Shown piece after piece: positions 33,686-41,342 of a stretch of DNA of 41,342 bases (position 1 is its first letter; each line of letters starts with the position of its first letter). The notes beneath the pieces were generated by a model. It saw only the letters and a list, made by a program, of their open reading frames with translations. It was not told the DNA's origin and made no database searches. The position numbers and the translations under genes are program-made. The DNA is from Hyphomonadaceae bacterium UBA5336 (lineage in GTDB: Bacteria > Pseudomonadota > Alphaproteobacteria > Caulobacterales > Hyphomonadaceae), in assembly GCA_002408125.1 (NCBI GenBank), contig DHQO01000004.1:120139-161480 (forward strand), written 5' to 3'.

Positions 33686-35674
33686 ATGGCGGACACGGCC
33701 TATCAGCACACGCCGGACCGGCCCTGGATTTTCCGCACCTATGCCGGCCACTCCACGGCCGAGAAATCCAACGCGCTCTATCGCGGCAATCTCGCCAAGG
33801 GTCAGACGGGCCTGTCCATCGCCTTCGACCTGCCGACGCAGACGGCCTATGACTCAGATCATATCCTCTCGCGCGGCGAGGTCGGCAAGGTCGGTGTGCC
33901 GGTCTCCCATCTCGGCGACATGCGCACGCTGATGGATCAGCTGCCGCTGGAGGAAATGAATACCTCCATGACGATCAATGCGCCGGCCGCCTGGCTGCTC
34001 TCGCTCTATGTGGCGCTGGCCGATGAGCGCGGTGACGACCGGGCCAAGCTGCGCGGTACGACGCAGAACGACATCGTGAAGGAATATCTCTCGCGCGGCA
34101 CCTATGTCTTCCCGCCCGAGCCGAGCATGCGTCTGATCGGTGACATGATCGCCTGGTGTTATACCGAGGTTCCGAAATGGAACCCGATGAATGTCTGCTC
34201 CTATCATTTACAGGAGGCCGGCGCGACGCCCGAGCAGGAGCTCGCCTACGCCCTCGCCACCGCGATTTCCGTGCTCGACACGGTGAAGGCTGGCGGGCAG
34301 GTGCCGGAAGAAGATTTCCCGACCGTGTTCGGGCGTATCAGCTTCTTCGTGAATGCCGGGGTCCGTTTCGTCACCGAGCTCTGCAAGATGCGCGCATTCG
34401 TCGATCTCTGGGAAGAGATCGGCCGCGAGCGTTATGGCGTGAGCGATGAGAAGGCCCTGCGTTTCCGCTATGGCGTGCAGGTCAATTCCCTCGGCCTCAC
34501 CGAGCCGCAACCGGAAAACAATGTCTACCGTATCCTGATCGAGGCGCTGGCCGTCACGCTGTCGAAACGCGCGCGCTGCCGCGCTCTGCAGCTGCCGGCC
34601 TGGAACGAGGCCATGGGCCTGCCGCGTCCCTGGGACCAGCAATGGTCGCTCCGCCTGCAGCAGATCCTCGCCTATGAGACCGATCTTCTGGAATATGAAG
34701 ACCTGTTCGATGGCTCCCATGTGGTGGATGGCAAGACGAGTGAGCTGAAGGACAATGCCCGCGCTCAACTGGCGGCAATCGACACCCTCTCCCAGGACGA
34801 GGCCATCGAGTTCATGAAATCCCAGCTCGTCGGCGCGCATATTGACCGCATTCGCGGCATTGAGAGCGGCGAGCAAGTGGTGGTCGGCGTGAACCGCTAT
34901 ACCACTTCCGAAGACAGCCCGCTCAGTGCCGGAGAGAGCTCGATCCAGACCGTCGATCCAGCCGTGGAAGCCGCTCAGATCCGCGCCCTGCAGGCCTGGC
35001 GCGCGGGCCGCGATGCCGGCGCGGTCGAGACCGCCCTCACCGAGCTGAAAGCTGCCGCCGCAGAGGGCCGCAACATCATGGAGCCGTCTATCGCCGCGGC
35101 GAAAGCCGGCGTCACTTCCGGCGAATGGGGCGGCGCCCTGCGCGAGGTGTTCGGCGAGTATCGCGGGCCGACCGGGGTCGCCCTCGTCATCGACACCGGG
35201 GGCGACGAGGACATGGAGGCGGTGAAAACCCGCGTCGACAAGCTGTCAGATGCGCTCGGCCGGCGCCTCACCTATGTGCTCGGCAAGCCGGGCCTCGATG
35301 GCCACTCGAACGGCGCCGAACAGATCGCCGCGCGCGCCCGCGCCGTGGGCATGGATGTCGTCTATGAGGGCATCCGGTTCACGCCCGCCGATATCGTGGC
35401 CCAGGCCAAGGAAGCCGACGCCCATGTGCTCGGCCTTTCCATCCTTTCGGGCAGCCATTTGGATCTCGTCCGTGAAACGATCAACGAGATGCGCAAGGCC
35501 GGGATTGACCATATCCCGCTGGTGGTGGGCGGCATCATCCCCCCGGAAGACGGCATGGCGCTGAAGCAGATGGGCGTCGCGCGCGTCTATACGCCGAAGG
35601 ATTTCAAGATCACCAATATCATGGGCGATGTGGTCGACCTCGCCGAAGCGGCCTGGATGCAGCCAGCGGAGTAG
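33686..35674 (+). CDS. ecm: Ethylmalonyl-CoA mutase, B12-dependent
   Basis: The 662-residue mutase converts (2R)-ethylmalonyl-CoA to (2S)-methylsuccinyl-CoA, the substrate of Mcd. The barrel domain has PWIFRTYAGHSTAEKSNALY, LSIAFDLPTQTAYDSDH and NEDSP-like NRYTTSEDSP. The C-terminal B12 domain has GLDGHSNG (the DxHxxG motif, ~535-542), LSILSGSHLDLV and VVGGIIPPED. The size and the FRTYAGHSTAEKSNALYR opening are typical of Ecm, not methylmalonyl-CoA mutase (which is longer or two-subunit). AAGGAGG precedes the start at 33686. ccr lies 1.5 kb upstream on the other strand. Confidence 0.96.
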   Translation: MADTAYQHTPDRPWIFRTYAGHSTAEKSNALYRGNLAKGQTGLSIAFDLPTQTAYDSDHILSRGEVGKVGVPVSHLGDMRTLMDQLPLEEMNTSMTINAPAAWLLSLYVALADERGDDRAKLRGTTQNDIVKEYLSRGTYVFPPEPSMRLIGDMIAWCYTEVPKWNPMNVCSYHLQEAGATPEQELAYALATAISVLDTVKAGGQVPEEDFPTVFGRISFFVNAGVRFVTELCKMRAFVDLWEEIGRERYGVSDEKALRFRYGVQVNSLGLTEPQPENNVYRILIEALAVTLSKRARCRALQLPAWNEAMGLPRPWDQQWSLRLQQILAYETDLLEYEDLFDGSHVVDGKTSELKDNARAQLAAIDTLSQDEAIEFMKSQLVGAHIDRIRGIESGEQVVVGVNRYTTSEDSPLSAGESSIQTVDPAVEAAQIRALQAWRAGRDAGAVETALTELKAAAAEGRNIMEPSIAAAKAGVTSGEWGGALREVFGEYRGPTGVALVIDTGGDEDMEAVKTRVDKLSDALGRRLTYVLGKPGLDGHSNGAEQIAARARAVGMDVVYEGIRFTPADIVAQAKEADAHVLGLSILSGSHLDLVRETINEMRKAGIDHIPLVVGGIIPPEDGMALKQMGVARVYTPKDFKITNIMGDVVDLAEAAWMQPAE

Positions 35675-35686
35675 AGCTGGCAGCCT

Positions 35687-35776
35687 CATGGTGAGCGGAG
35701 ACGAACCATGGGACTGGAAGTAGAAAGCAGTCTCGTAAGCACGCCCTCGCCCCTCGTCTCCGCCCGGGATGAGGGC
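35687..35776. repeat. Inverted pair of dispersed palindromic repeats (locus 2)
   Basis: The 24-bp unit at 35687-35710 has arms CATGGT/ACCATG and core GAGCGGAGACGA. The 34-bp unit at 35743-35776 has arms GCCCTC/GAGGGC with the same core inverted. They fill the gap between the convergent ecm and mnmC stops and may also end transcription. Confidence 0.75.
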
Positions 35777-35788
35777 TTTCGACAGTCC

Positions 35789-37615
35789 TTAGAGTGTCCC
35801 GCGTTTCAAGGCCCGGCGCAGGAAGCGCGCCGGGCTGACGGCTTCCATGGCGGCCAGTGTCGCCGGGCGCGGTTCGCCACAGATCTGTGCCGCCAGGATT
35901 TCCGCCAGCCAGGGCGCGAAGGTAAAGCCTCGGCTGCCGAGCCCACCAAGGGCATAGAGCCCCGTATGCACCGGGGCATCCATGAGCGTTTCCTGCCCGG
36001 TCCTCAGCGACTGAAATGCCTGCAGGAAAGCTGGGGCATCGGGCACAGCACCGGCGAGTGGTAGACGGTCCGGCGTAGTCGCGCGAATGCCCGCGCGCGA
36101 CTGGATTGTCCGACCACGGATCTGCGCCTGCCACCAGGGCGAGAGCGCTTCCAGGGCAGCAGCATTCTTCGCCCGCGCGCCCTCGCTCACCTCCGGCGCT
36201 CCCTCACAGTTTTCAAAGGTCGCGCCCCAGAGACGGTCCGTACCCGAACAAAGGGCGTAATGCCCGGAGGCCAGCGCCGAGTTCGGCGCCTCGGGCAGGC
36301 CAGTGACATGCTCCACCTGGCCGAGCTTGCCGACGAGATGGAGCCAGATCAGGCTTTCACGCATTGCTATGCCGTCGGCGAGGATGCGGGTGTCATAGGC
36401 AACCAGTTCCGATGGTTCGGGGACGCGCTTTTGCACTTCAACATCCCCGATCAGGCCCGCAATCAGGCGGGCGGGCCGCACGATCAGCGCGCGCTTGTGC
36501 AGGAGGCCGCCATCGGCAAGGGCTTCGAGGTCTTCCAGCGGTAGCGGCGGATCGGCGAGCACCTTGGCGAAGCGTTCCCGCTCGGCCGCGTCGCGCGGCG
36601 GTTGGCGCACCGCGGTCTCCTCGGCGCCTTCCAGGCCATTGTAGGCAATACGCGCTGACAGATAGGCATCCACCAGCAGGCGGGCGGTGACGGTATCGCC
36701 GGCATCCAGGCGCGGCATGACGAGCCCGAGCGGATTGCCGCTCGCCCCGCTCGCCGGCCCGTTGGGATCGAACAGAGTGACATCCGCGCCGCGCCGGGCG
36801 AGGGCACTGGCGACGCACGCCCCGGCAATGCCTGCGCCAAGTATGGCGACGCGTCCCGGCGGACCTTCCGGACTGCGCAAACCGAACAAGTCAGGCCTTG
36901 GGACGGGCCCACCGCGATACACTGCCTCAAGACGATCCCGCTTGCGCCCGAAGCCGGGCTGTTTGGATACGGAGAAACCGGCTGCCTCAAGCCCATCGCG
37001 CACGGCGCGCGCCACGGTAAAGGAGGCGGCAACTGCTCCGGGAACGGATCGGGCGGCGATCTCCGGATAGAGACCCGCGTCCCACATGTCCTCATTCCGC
37101 GAAGGCGAGAATCCGTCCAGGAACCAGGCATCGGCCGTGAACGAAGCATCGGGCAGGGCGCGTGAAATCTCATCCACATGCAGGGTGAGGGAGATGCCGT
37201 CTTCCGCCCAGTCCAGCCGGCGCACGCCGCGCGCCCGATGCGGCCAGCGCGCCAGCAGTTTCCCGGAAAGCTCCGCCAGCTCCGGCCAGGCCGAGAGTGC
37301 GCGGGCGGCGTCTTCCCGGTGGAGCGGAAAGCCCTCGAAGCTGACGAAGTGGAGGCGTGCTGTCCGGCTCGGCCGGTGGGCACGCCAGAGCTGCCAGAGC
37401 GCGAGGAAATTCAGCCCCGTGCCAAAGCCGGTCTCGGCGACCACAAACCGCTCGCGGCCTTCCCAGCGAGCCGGCAGACCGCATCCGGCCAGGAACACCG
37501 CCCGCGTTTCCTCCAGCCCATCGGCGGTGGAGAAATACACATCGTTGAAGCCGCGCGCGACGGGCGTGCCGTCGGGCTTCCAGTCGAGATCCGGGGCGGG
37601 GGGCAAGCGGGACAT
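35789..37615 (-). CDS. mnmC: Bifunctional tRNA modification enzyme MnmC
   Basis: The 608-residue protein has an N-terminal SAM methyltransferase (MnmC2/MnmD): FNDVYFSTADGLEETRAVFL, VVAETGFGTGLNFLALW (~61-67) and AWFLDGFSPSRNEDMW. The C-terminal FAD oxidase (MnmC1) begins VAILGAGIAGACVASALARRG and has LGGLGSRGFTFAPWLAE. Together they convert cmnm5s2U34 to mnm5s2U34 in tRNA. The start at 37615 aligns with the start of E. coli MnmC; an in-frame GTG at 37663 would add 16 residues. No strong Shine-Dalgarno sequence was seen for either. Confidence 0.93.
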   Translation of the reverse strand: MSRLPPAPDLDWKPDGTPVARGFNDVYFSTADGLEETRAVFLAGCGLPARWEGRERFVVAETGFGTGLNFLALWQLWRAHRPSRTARLHFVSFEGFPLHREDAARALSAWPELAELSGKLLARWPHRARGVRRLDWAEDGISLTLHVDEISRALPDASFTADAWFLDGFSPSRNEDMWDAGLYPEIAARSVPGAVAASFTVARAVRDGLEAAGFSVSKQPGFGRKRDRLEAVYRGGPVPRPDLFGLRSPEGPPGRVAILGAGIAGACVASALARRGADVTLFDPNGPASGASGNPLGLVMPRLDAGDTVTARLLVDAYLSARIAYNGLEGAEETAVRQPPRDAAERERFAKVLADPPLPLEDLEALADGGLLHKRALIVRPARLIAGLIGDVEVQKRVPEPSELVAYDTRILADGIAMRESLIWLHLVGKLGQVEHVTGLPEAPNSALASGHYALCSGTDRLWGATFENCEGAPEVSEGARAKNAAALEALSPWWQAQIRGRTIQSRAGIRATTPDRLPLAGAVPDAPAFLQAFQSLRTGQETLMDAPVHTGLYALGGLGSRGFTFAPWLAEILAAQICGEPRPATLAAMEAVSPARFLRRALKRGTL

Positions 37616-37701
37616 TCGCGCGAGATAGCGCGGCTCACAAGATTCCCAAAGTTTCCTGATCACACTGGCGGGCGGCGCCGTCTGCTCCTAGATTGCTTTG
37701 T

Positions 37702-37989
37702 ATGAGCGAGATCGAGATCACACGTGAAGATGGCGAGACCGGCGGGCGCTATGTCGCCCGGCTGGACGGGCATGAGGCCGAGATGACCTATTCCCGCGCC
37801 GGGCCGAAACGCATCATCATCGACCATACCGGCGTGCCGGACGCGCTGCGCGGGAAACATGTCGGAAATGCGCTGGTGGAACGCGCCGTGATGGATGCGC
37901 GCAAGGAAGGCTTCAAGATCATTCCGCTGTGCCCTTTCGCCAGGGCGACGCTGAAAAAGCACACCGAATGGCAGGATGTGGTGCAGTGA
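37702..37989 (+). CDS. Small GNAT-family N-acetyltransferase-like protein, copy 1
   Basis: The 95-residue protein resembles YjdJ/YidJ-type small GNATs: YVARLDGHEAEMTYSRAG, IIIDHTGVPDALRGKHVGNAL (acetyl-CoA loop) and FKIIPLCPFARATLKKH. It starts at ATG 37702 and its stop overlaps the next start (GTGA). It is a diverged paralogue of the next gene. Substrate unknown. Confidence 0.85.
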   Translation: MSEIEITREDGETGGRYVARLDGHEAEMTYSRAGPKRIIIDHTGVPDALRGKHVGNALVERAVMDARKEGFKIIPLCPFARATLKKHTEWQDVVQ

Positions 37990-38261
37990 GCGATCTGAGG
38001 CTGACCGACCACGGCACGAAACTCACCGCCGAAGTTGAGGGCCACGAGCTGCGCGTGGATTATGGCTGGGCGCGCGAGGGCGTGATGCGTGTGGATTTTG
38101 TCGAGGTGCCACGCGCCCTTGGCGGGCGCGGGCTCGGCACGAAGCTTGTCGGCGCGCTGGTCGAAAAGGCCCGGGCCGACGGCTTCAGGCTCATCCCTGT
38201 CTGCGGTTTCGCCCGTGCTCAGCTTGCCCGCCATGCCGATTGGCAGGACGTTCTGGCGTGA
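37986..38261 (+). CDS. Small GNAT-family N-acetyltransferase-like protein, copy 2
   Basis: The 91-residue protein has the same layout as the previous one: LTAEVEGHELRVDYGW, VDFVEVPRALGGRGLGTKL and FRLIPVCGFARAQLARHADWQDVL. The start is GTG at 37986 overlapping the previous stop; its own stop overlaps the GTG of the YcgN-type gene (GTGA). An ATG further downstream would cut into the fold, so GTG was preferred. The pair probably arose by tandem duplication. Confidence 0.82.
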   Translation: MSDLRLTDHGTKLTAEVEGHELRVDYGWAREGVMRVDFVEVPRALGGRGLGTKLVGALVEKARADGFRLIPVCGFARAQLARHADWQDVLA

Positions 38262-38710
38262 CGGCGCTGCCCTTCTGGAAAACCAGGCGTCTCGACCAGA
38301 TGAGCGAGGCCGAGTGGGAAAGCCTGTGCGATGGTTGCGCGAAGTGCTGCCTGCTCAAGCTTGAGGACGAGGACACAGGCGAGATTGCCTATACCCGCCT
38401 GCACTGCCGCCTCCTGGACGCTGAAACCTGCCGGTGCAGTGACTATGCCGGGCGCAAGGCCAAGGTGCCCGATTGCGTGAAGCTTACGCCAAAAAAGATC
38501 GATAAAATCAAGTGGATGCCGCGTTCGTGCGCTTACCGGCTGGTGGCCGAGGGCCAGGACCTGCCCGACTGGCACTACCTTGTCTGCGGCGACCGCGAGC
38601 GGATCCACCGCGAGGGCCATTCCATCATGGGCCGTACGAAGAGCGAGGATACGGTATTTGAGGAAGACCAGATCGACTGGGTCGTCGACTGGAAGGGGAA
38701 TGCGCCCTAG
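38258..38710 (+). CDS. YcgN-family cysteine-cluster protein (UPF0260)
   Basis: The 150-residue protein has the UPF0260 pattern: FWKTRRLDQMSEAEWESLCDGCAKCCLLKLED, here only CDGCAKCC is the key motif, followed by LHCRLLDAETCRCSDY, VPDCVKL and WMPRSCAYRL. The many conserved cysteines could bind a metal or iron-sulfur cluster. The start is GTG at 38258, overlapping the previous stop. The family function is unknown. Confidence 0.9.
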   Translation: MTALPFWKTRRLDQMSEAEWESLCDGCAKCCLLKLEDEDTGEIAYTRLHCRLLDAETCRCSDYAGRKAKVPDCVKLTPKKIDKIKWMPRSCAYRLVAEGQDLPDWHYLVCGDRERIHREGHSIMGRTKSEDTVFEEDQIDWVVDWKGNAP

Positions 38711-38742
38711 TGCAGAAAGGATACAAGTTTGACTGGCCAGGA

Positions 38743-38930
38743 GCCCTCATCCTGAGCGGAGACGAAGGACGAGGGCGGGCTTTATGTGTCTGATCCCCGC
38801 TTCACTTCGTTACGCGATGGATCGCGCTCAGGGCTGAGTCCTGGTTTGTCTCCGTATCGCTTCGCTCACATGAGACGCGCTCAGGGCTGCTCTCCGTCTC
38901 ACCCCGCATGGTTCGTCTCCGCGCACCATG
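38743..38930. repeat. Inverted pair of dispersed palindromic repeats (locus 3)
   Basis: The 34-bp unit at 38743-38776 has arms GCCCTC/GAGGGC, and the 24-bp unit at 38907-38930 has arms CATGGT/ACCATG, in inverted orientation. Between them CGCGCTCAGGGCTG occurs twice (38823-38836 and 38876-38889). The 256-base gap 38711-38966 holds these repeats and no gene that I can support. Confidence 0.75.
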
Positions 38931-38966
38931 AGGCTCACGCACATTCAGAGCATGGGACGCATCTCC

Positions 38967-39431
38967 TCAAGCCTTGTGATATGGCGTCCCGGCCAGCAGC
39001 GTCGCGGCGCGGTAAATCTGTTCGGCCAGCATCACGCGCACCAGCTTGTGTGGCCAGGTCTGGGGGCCGAAGGCGAGTTTGTCCCTTGCGGCTTCGCGCA
39101 CGGCCCGGCCATGGCCGGCCGCTCCGCCGATGAGGAAACAGAGATCCCGCTCGCCGGCATCGCGAAGCTCACCGAGCCAGCCGGCGAACGCCTCAGACCC
39201 CCACGCCTTGCCATGCTCGTCGAGCATGACGATCCGCGCCCCTTCCGGGCAGCGTGCCAGGAGCCGTTCGGCCTCGGCATCCTCGCCGCCCCCGGAAGCA
39301 AGTTCATGCTCAACCAGGCCGCGAAAGCCGATCTGGCGGCCTGTGCGCTCGAAGCGGGCGATATAATCGTCCACGAGGTCGCGCTCAGGCCCCTTGCGGA
39401 CCTGTCCGATGGTCACGATGTGGAGTTTCAA
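38967..39431 (-). CDS. rlmH: 23S rRNA pseudouridine-1915 N3-methyltransferase RlmH
   Basis: The 154-residue SPOUT methyltransferase opens MKLHIVTIGQVRKGPERDLV and has VMLDEHGKAWGSEAFA, FLIGGAAGHG (SAM knot) and WPHKLVRVMLAEQIYRA. It methylates pseudouridine 1915 in helix 69 of 23S rRNA. Its start overlaps the rsfS stop by 4 bases, so it is the last gene of the proA-nadD-rsfS-rlmH operon. Confidence 0.96.
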   Translation of the reverse strand: MKLHIVTIGQVRKGPERDLVDDYIARFERTGRQIGFRGLVEHELASGGGEDAEAERLLARCPEGARIVMLDEHGKAWGSEAFAGWLGELRDAGERDLCFLIGGAAGHGRAVREAARDKLAFGPQTWPHKLVRVMLAEQIYRAATLLAGTPYHKA

Positions 39432-39844
39432 CCCGCCGGCGGACCGGCCCAGATGCGCTCCAGATCGTAGAATTCACGCACTTCCGGGCGGAACAGGTGC
39501 ACGATCAGATCGCCGGTATCGATCAGCACCCAGTCGGCATTGGGCAGGCCCTCGATACGGGCACGCTTGCCGCCGAGTTCCTTGATCTTGCGCTGGATAT
39601 GGTCGGCCAGGGAAGAAACATGCCGCGCCGATCGCCCGGAGGCGATGATCATCTGGTCGGCAATGGTCGATTTGCCTGTGAGATCCAGGACAAGCACGTC
39701 TTCGGCCTTGTCGTCTTCGAGGCTGGCCAGAACGGCCGCACAGATCTCGTCACTCTCGTCGGCGATGGTATCCTCGCCGGGCTCACGCTGTGAAGTGGCA
39801 GTCAGGGGTCCAAGTCCTTTTGTTGATTCCCGTACCCCTTGCAT
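39428..39844 (-). CDS. rsfS: Ribosome silencing factor RsfS
   Basis: The 138-residue protein has the RsfS/Iojap domain: DDKAEDVLVLDLTGKSTIAD, MIIASGRSARHVSSLADHI, then IEGLPNADWVLIDTGDLIVH. It binds L14 on the 50S subunit and blocks subunit joining in starvation. The start at 39844 leaves a ~25-residue leader before the domain; it is the only ATG in frame before it. Upstream lies nadD with a 41-base gap. Confidence 0.93.
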   Translation of the reverse strand: MQGVRESTKGLGPLTATSQREPGEDTIADESDEICAAVLASLEDDKAEDVLVLDLTGKSTIADQMIIASGRSARHVSSLADHIQRKIKELGGKRARIEGLPNADWVLIDTGDLIVHLFRPEVREFYDLERIWAGPPAG

Positions 39845-39885
39845 AACATGCCTGAGGGGGCCGCTCCAGCCATTTACGGTGGTTA

Positions 39886-40506
39886 TCACTGCGTTCGGCG
39901 GAACGGGTTGCGCGCAGCGGCCTTGCGCCGGATGGCCGTGGAGGAGGCGGTATTCCAGGGCGCGGTCAGATAGGTCCAGGCCGGCGGGGGTGACAGTGGC
40001 AGGGCAGCAGCGGCATGTTCCGGCAGGCGGGAGCGGGCAAACCGGCGGGCGAATTTTGACAGGCCCGCCTTGGGAAAGGCGCCGGGCCGCCCGACCACGG
40101 CGATGGGCAGGCGTGCGGCGATCTCGTCCCACCGGCCCCAGCGGTGGAAATGAGCCAGATTGTCAGCGCCCATGATCCAGACGAAGTACGCGCCCGGCGC
40201 ACGCGGGAGCAGCTTTTCAAGCAGGTCGGCGGTGTAGCGCACGCCCAATGCGCGCTCCAGGCTGGTCACCCGCATGGCCGGCCCGTGGGCGAGGCGCCGG
40301 GCCGAAGCGAGCCGCGCTTCATAGACGCCATGGCTTTCCTTGAGCGGATTGCCGCCGGCCACCAGCCACCAGACCGCATCGAGCTGCAGGCGTTTCAGCG
40401 CAGTCTCTGCGACATGCAGATGGCCGTCATGGGCGGGGTTGAAGCTGCCGCCGAACAGGCCGATCCGCAGCCCGTTTGTGGGCCCGGGCAGGAGCGCACG
40501 CGTCAT
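39886..40506 (-). CDS. nadD: Nicotinate-nucleotide adenylyltransferase
   Basis: The 206-residue protein has the nucleotidyltransferase motif GLFGGSFNPAHDGHLHVA and the C-terminal SSTAIR. VWWLVAGGNPLKE and YFVWIMGADNLAHFHRW are typical of NadD. It adenylylates nicotinate mononucleotide in NAD synthesis. Its start overlaps the proA stop (ATGA). Confidence 0.96.
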   Translation of the reverse strand: MTRALLPGPTNGLRIGLFGGSFNPAHDGHLHVAETALKRLQLDAVWWLVAGGNPLKESHGVYEARLASARRLAHGPAMRVTSLERALGVRYTADLLEKLLPRAPGAYFVWIMGADNLAHFHRWGRWDEIAARLPIAVVGRPGAFPKAGLSKFARRFARSRLPEHAAAALPLSPPPAWTYLTAPWNTASSTAIRRKAAARNPFRRTQ

Positions 40507-41342
40507 CCGGGCCGGGTCTGCCCGCTGCCGCGCACCACATATTTGAAGATGGTGAGCTGGTCTGCCCCGACGGGCCCGCGTGCATGAATGCGGCCCGTGG
40601 CGATGCCGATCTCCGCGCCCATGCCGAACTCGCCGCCATCGGCGAACTGGGTGGAGGCGTTGTGCATGACGATGGACGCATCGACCTCGTTGAGAAATTT
40701 CACGGCCGCATCCGCATCCTCGGTGACAATGCTTTCGGTATGCCCGGTGCCATAGCGGGCGATATGGGCGAGCGCGCCGTCAAGGCCTTCCACGATTTTC
40801 ACCGAGAGGATCGGTTCGAGATACTCGGTGCGCCAGTCCTCTTCCGTGGCCGGCAGCATGGCCGGCACGAGCGCGCGTGCGGCCTCGTCTCCGCGCAGCT
40901 CACAACCGCCCTCCAGGAGGTGCGCGGCGATCTTCGGCAAAAGGGTCTCGGCGACGGCCTCATCCACCAGCAGGGTCTCCAGCGCGCCGCAGATGCCGGG
41001 GCGGCGCATCTTGGCATTGAAAGCGAGCTCGACAGCCATCTCCGGATCGGCGGCCTGGTCGATGAACATGTGGCAGAGGCCTTCCAGGTGGCCGATCACC
41101 GGCACGCGGGCCTCCTTCTGCACACGCTCGACCAAGCCCTTCCCGCCGCGCGGGACAACGACATCGAGCTTTCCGCCAAGCCCGGTCAGGATATGCCCGA
41201 CGGCAGCGCGGTCGGGTGTGGAGACAAGCTGCACGAGGTCCTCCGGCAGGCCCGCCCCCGCCAGCGCGCCGCGCAGGGCATCTGCAATGGCCGTGGAGGA
41301 ATTGAGGCTTTCCGAGCCACAGCGCAGGATCACCGCGTTGCC
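40503..41342 (-). CDS. proA: Glutamate-5-semialdehyde dehydrogenase, N-terminally truncated by window edge
   Basis: About 280 C-terminal residues of ProA are present; the frame is open to the window end (GNAVILRCGSES at the edge). The catalytic cysteine lies in RRPGICGALETLLVD. Other family stretches are VVPRGGKGLVERVQ, HTESIVTEDADAA and ASTQFADGGEFGMGAEIGI. It reduces glutamyl 5-phosphate in proline synthesis. It is the most upstream gene seen of the proA-nadD-rsfS-rlmH operon. Confidence 0.96.
   Translation of the reverse strand, partial: GNAVILRCGSESLNSSTAIADALRGALAGAGLPEDLVQLVSTPDRAAVGHILTGLGGKLDVVVPRGGKGLVERVQKEARVPVIGHLEGLCHMFIDQAADPEMAVELAFNAKMRRPGICGALETLLVDEAVAETLLPKIAAHLLEGGCELRGDEAARALVPAMLPATEEDWRTEYLEPILSVKIVEGLDGALAHIARYGTGHTESIVTEDADAAVKFLNEVDASIVMHNASTQFADGGEFGMGAEIGIATGRIHARGPVGADQLTIFKYVVRGSGQTRPG

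Noticed and set aside
38743..38930. CRISPR-like array
   Set aside because: The units are palindromic, only two per locus, in inverted orientation with no regular spacers and no cas genes nearby.

Overview
The window is a 41 kb piece of a GC-rich alphaproteobacterial chromosome. The gene content fits a Caulobacterales/Maricaulales-type bacterium, which I infer from the RpoH-CarD-FdxA-S4-Suv3 gene order, an ethylmalonyl-CoA pathway, the proA-nadD-rsfS-rlmH operon and many ATGA/GTGA stop-start overlaps. No rRNA, tRNA, CRISPR array, prophage or transposase was found. No gene-free stretch exceeds about 260 bases.

Layout: (1) 1-1464 is a chimeric reading frame, the middle part of a ClpB disaggregase joined at the Walker A motif to HslU; I think an assembly join is more likely than a real fusion. 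(2) 1497-2063 is a DUF433/DUF5615 toxin-antitoxin-like pair. (3) 2264-4639 holds an unrecognised gene and mcd (methylsuccinyl-CoA dehydrogenase). (4) 4760-9867 is a metal (probably zinc) locus: a leftward operon of a His-rich DUF2796 lipoprotein, an ABC ATPase, an FtsX-like permease and a DUF3299 lipoprotein, divergent from a ZIP transporter and a HupE/UreJ-type protein, with a putative Zur box between them. (5) 9864-15491 is leftward: Suv3-like helicase, S4 protein, TerB-like protein, ferredoxin FdxA, CarD and an RpoH-type sigma factor. (6) 15696-19030: DUF3108 protein, rpmB, a NUDIX hydrolase and a Bcr/CflA-type exporter. (7) 19110-24990 is a rightward five-gene cluster of two GT-C-like membrane proteins (one fused to a phosphoribulokinase/uridine-kinase-like domain), a family 2 glycosyltransferase, a small GDPD-like phosphodiesterase and a HAD hydrolase. 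It is the best candidate for an undescribed glycan or phospho-glycan pathway. (8) 25029-26269: Smr-domain protein and dienelactone hydrolase. (9) 26401-30804: a GldA/GldF/GldG-type ABC system with a DUF4340 protein. (10) 30859-35674: ccr and ecm of the ethylmalonyl-CoA pathway, flanking an aminotransferase and a SemiSWEET-like protein. (11) 35789-38710: mnmC, two tandem small GNAT-like proteins and a YcgN-family protein. (12) 38967-41342: rlmH, rsfS, nadD and a truncated proA.

How the parts work together: Mcd, Ccr and Ecm carry out three steps of the ethylmalonyl-CoA pathway for acetyl-CoA assimilation. All three genes have a similar TTGCRGYGCA motif upstream, which suggests one shared regulator. 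The metal locus looks like a zinc-starvation response. Intergenic regions carry several families of palindromic repeats, including three loci where two related palindromes lie in inverted orientation like REPINs.
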